From Mesorhizobium sp. L-2-11 (lineage in GTDB: Bacteria > Pseudomonadota > Alphaproteobacteria > Rhizobiales > Rhizobiaceae), in the NCBI RefSeq assembly GCF_016756595.1, contig NZ_AP023257.1, forward strand, positions 4,046,001-4,110,000: 64,000 nt of DNA, written 5' to 3'. A model generated the notes under the pieces. It did not search any database and had not been told where the DNA came from. It was given only the letters and a program-made list of their open reading frames with translations. The position numbers and the translations under genes are program-made. Of this stretch, positions 63,211 through 64,000 are shown piece after piece; the stretch's first letter is position 1, and each line of letters opens with the position of its first letter.

Positions 63211-64000
63211 TTACTTCGCGCTCTTGGCTTGCTGCCAAAGCGCCTCCATCTCGTCGAGCGTCGCCGTTTCCAGCGTGTTTCCGGACCTTTCCAGCGCTTG
63301 CTCGACATAGTGGAACCGCGAGCGGAATTTCTCGTTGGTGCCGCTGAGCGCCGCTTCGGAATCGACCTTGAGATGACGCCCGAGATTGACGACGGCAAAC
63401 AGCATGTCGCCGAACTCGTCCTTGATCGAAGCCGTATCACCCTTGGCAAGGGCGTGGCGCAACTCGCCGATCTCTTCGTCGATCTTGTCGAGGATCGGCG
63501 TGGCCTCGCTCCAGTCGAAGCCGACGCGGGCCGCCTTTTCCTGCAGCTTGAGCGCCCGGGTCAAAGCCGGCAGGGCAACCGGTACGCTGTCCAGAAAGCC
63601 CTTGCCATGATCCTCCGGATCGTGCCCGCGGGCGAGGCGGGCATTTCGCTTTTCCGCTTTTTCCTCGGCCTTGATCTTCTCCCACATGCCCTTGGCCATG
63701 CCGGCGCTGCGCGCCTCATCGTCGCCGAAGACATGCGGATGGCGGCGGATCATTTTTGTGGTGATGGCCTGGACCACGTCGCCAAAGGCGAATTCACCGG
63801 CCTCCTCGGCCATCTGCGCATGGTAGACGACCTGCAGCAGCAGGTCGCCGAGCTCGTCGCGCAGATCGTCCAGGTTGCCACGCGCGATGGCGTCCGCCAC
63901 CTCGTAGGCTTCCTCGATCGTGTAGGGCGCGATGGTCGAGAAATCCTGCTCGATGTCCCACGGGCAGCCGGTTTCCGGCGCCCGCAGCGCAGCCATGATC
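63211..64000 (-). CDS. mazG: Nucleoside triphosphate pyrophosphohydrolase MazG (5' end outside the window)
   Basis: MazG hydrolyses NTPs and dNTPs to monophosphate and pyrophosphate. Visible is 'MAALRAPETGCPWDIEQDF', then 'YEVADAIARGNLDDLRDELGDLLLQVVYHAQMAEE', the metal-binding EExxE/ExxD repeat of the first domain, and a second domain with 'EEIGELRHALAKGD' and 'EFGDMLFAVVNLGRHL'. The Met at 63996 is probably internal, since the family has about 10-20 more residues before it and the frame continues to the edge. It is convergent with hflX, 6 bases away. Confidence 0.93.
   Translation of the reverse strand, partial: IMAALRAPETGCPWDIEQDFSTIAPYTIEEAYEVADAIARGNLDDLRDELGDLLLQVVYHAQMAEEAGEFAFGDVVQAITTKMIRRHPHVFGDDEARSAGMAKGMWEKIKAEEKAEKRNARLARGHDPEDHGKGFLDSVPVALPALTRALKLQEKAARVGFDWSEATPILDKIDEEIGELRHALAKGDTASIKDEFGDMLFAVVNLGRHLKVDSEAALSGTNEKFRSRFHYVEQALERSGNTLETATLDEMEALWQQAKSAK

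Overview
The window is chromosomal DNA from a GC-rich alphaproteobacterium of the order Hyphomicrobiales, most like Mesorhizobium. This rests on gene order (rplO-secY-adk-rpsM-rpsK-rpoA-rplQ; glnB-glnA next to glnII; dusB/nifR3-ntrB-ntrC-ntrY-ntrX-dat-hfq-hflX-mazG; kdsA...eno-ftsB-pdhABC...lpdA...lipA), on a eukaryotic-type glutamine synthetase II, a fused IspDF, a DUF2735 protein, and several palindromic intergenic repeats of the rhizobial kind. Genus assignment is inference; no search was run.

Layout. 1-5130: end of the ribosomal protein/RNA polymerase alpha super-operon, interrupted by two unusual hairpins built of short tandem units. 5195-5821: AT-rich orphan gene. 5955-12092: housekeeping block (Do-like protease, RarA, CrcB, RluC, a frameshifted EamA transporter, ATP12 chaperone). 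12379-14268: MHS-type transporter with a large extra periplasmic domain. 14456-18093: nitrogen assimilation (DUF2735, glnII, glnA, glnB) with two recognisable sigma-54 promoters. 18300-21955: tandem-repeat leader, Nnr NAD(P)HX repair enzyme, and a secreted Cys-rich protein with a CxxCH motif. 21985-28005: pccB, a toxin-antitoxin pair, a DEAD-box helicase, a hydrolase and an SDR. 28218-31466: compact cysteine synthase/AlaX/sulfurtransferase/GNAT cluster. 31580-34447: DapB-like paralogue, DUF1203 protein and a tandem double-barrel outer membrane protein. 34649-37051: ald with its divergent Lrp regulator, and a 5-formyl-THF cyclo-ligase. 37228-42776: small proteins, KdsA, dodecin, PRC-barrel protein, a tiny lipoprotein, enolase, FtsB. 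42949-51013: pyruvate dehydrogenase/lipoate cluster. 50989-52724: pncC-type CinA and ispDF. 52940-60370: nifR3-ntrBCYX. 60561-64000: dat, hfq, hflX, mazG (cut by the window end).

The genes work together mainly in nitrogen control: NtrB/NtrC act on sigma-54 promoters, and the two seen here (glnII; glnBA) are their classical targets, with PII (GlnB) closing the loop. The pdh cluster encodes E1 alpha, E1 beta, E2 and E3 together with lipoyl synthase. The most unusual observations are: a rhizobial palindromic repeat inserted in frame in the E2 linker of pdhC; an outer membrane protein made of two equal 192-residue barrel modules; a DapB-like enzyme lacking the catalytic histidine pair; a +1 frameshift fusing a transporter frame to ATP12; tandem-unit hairpins inside the ribosomal operon; a 20-bp tandem repeat leader upstream of nnr; and several previously easy-to-miss small membrane proteins. 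No phage, IS element, CRISPR array, tRNA or rRNA gene was seen.
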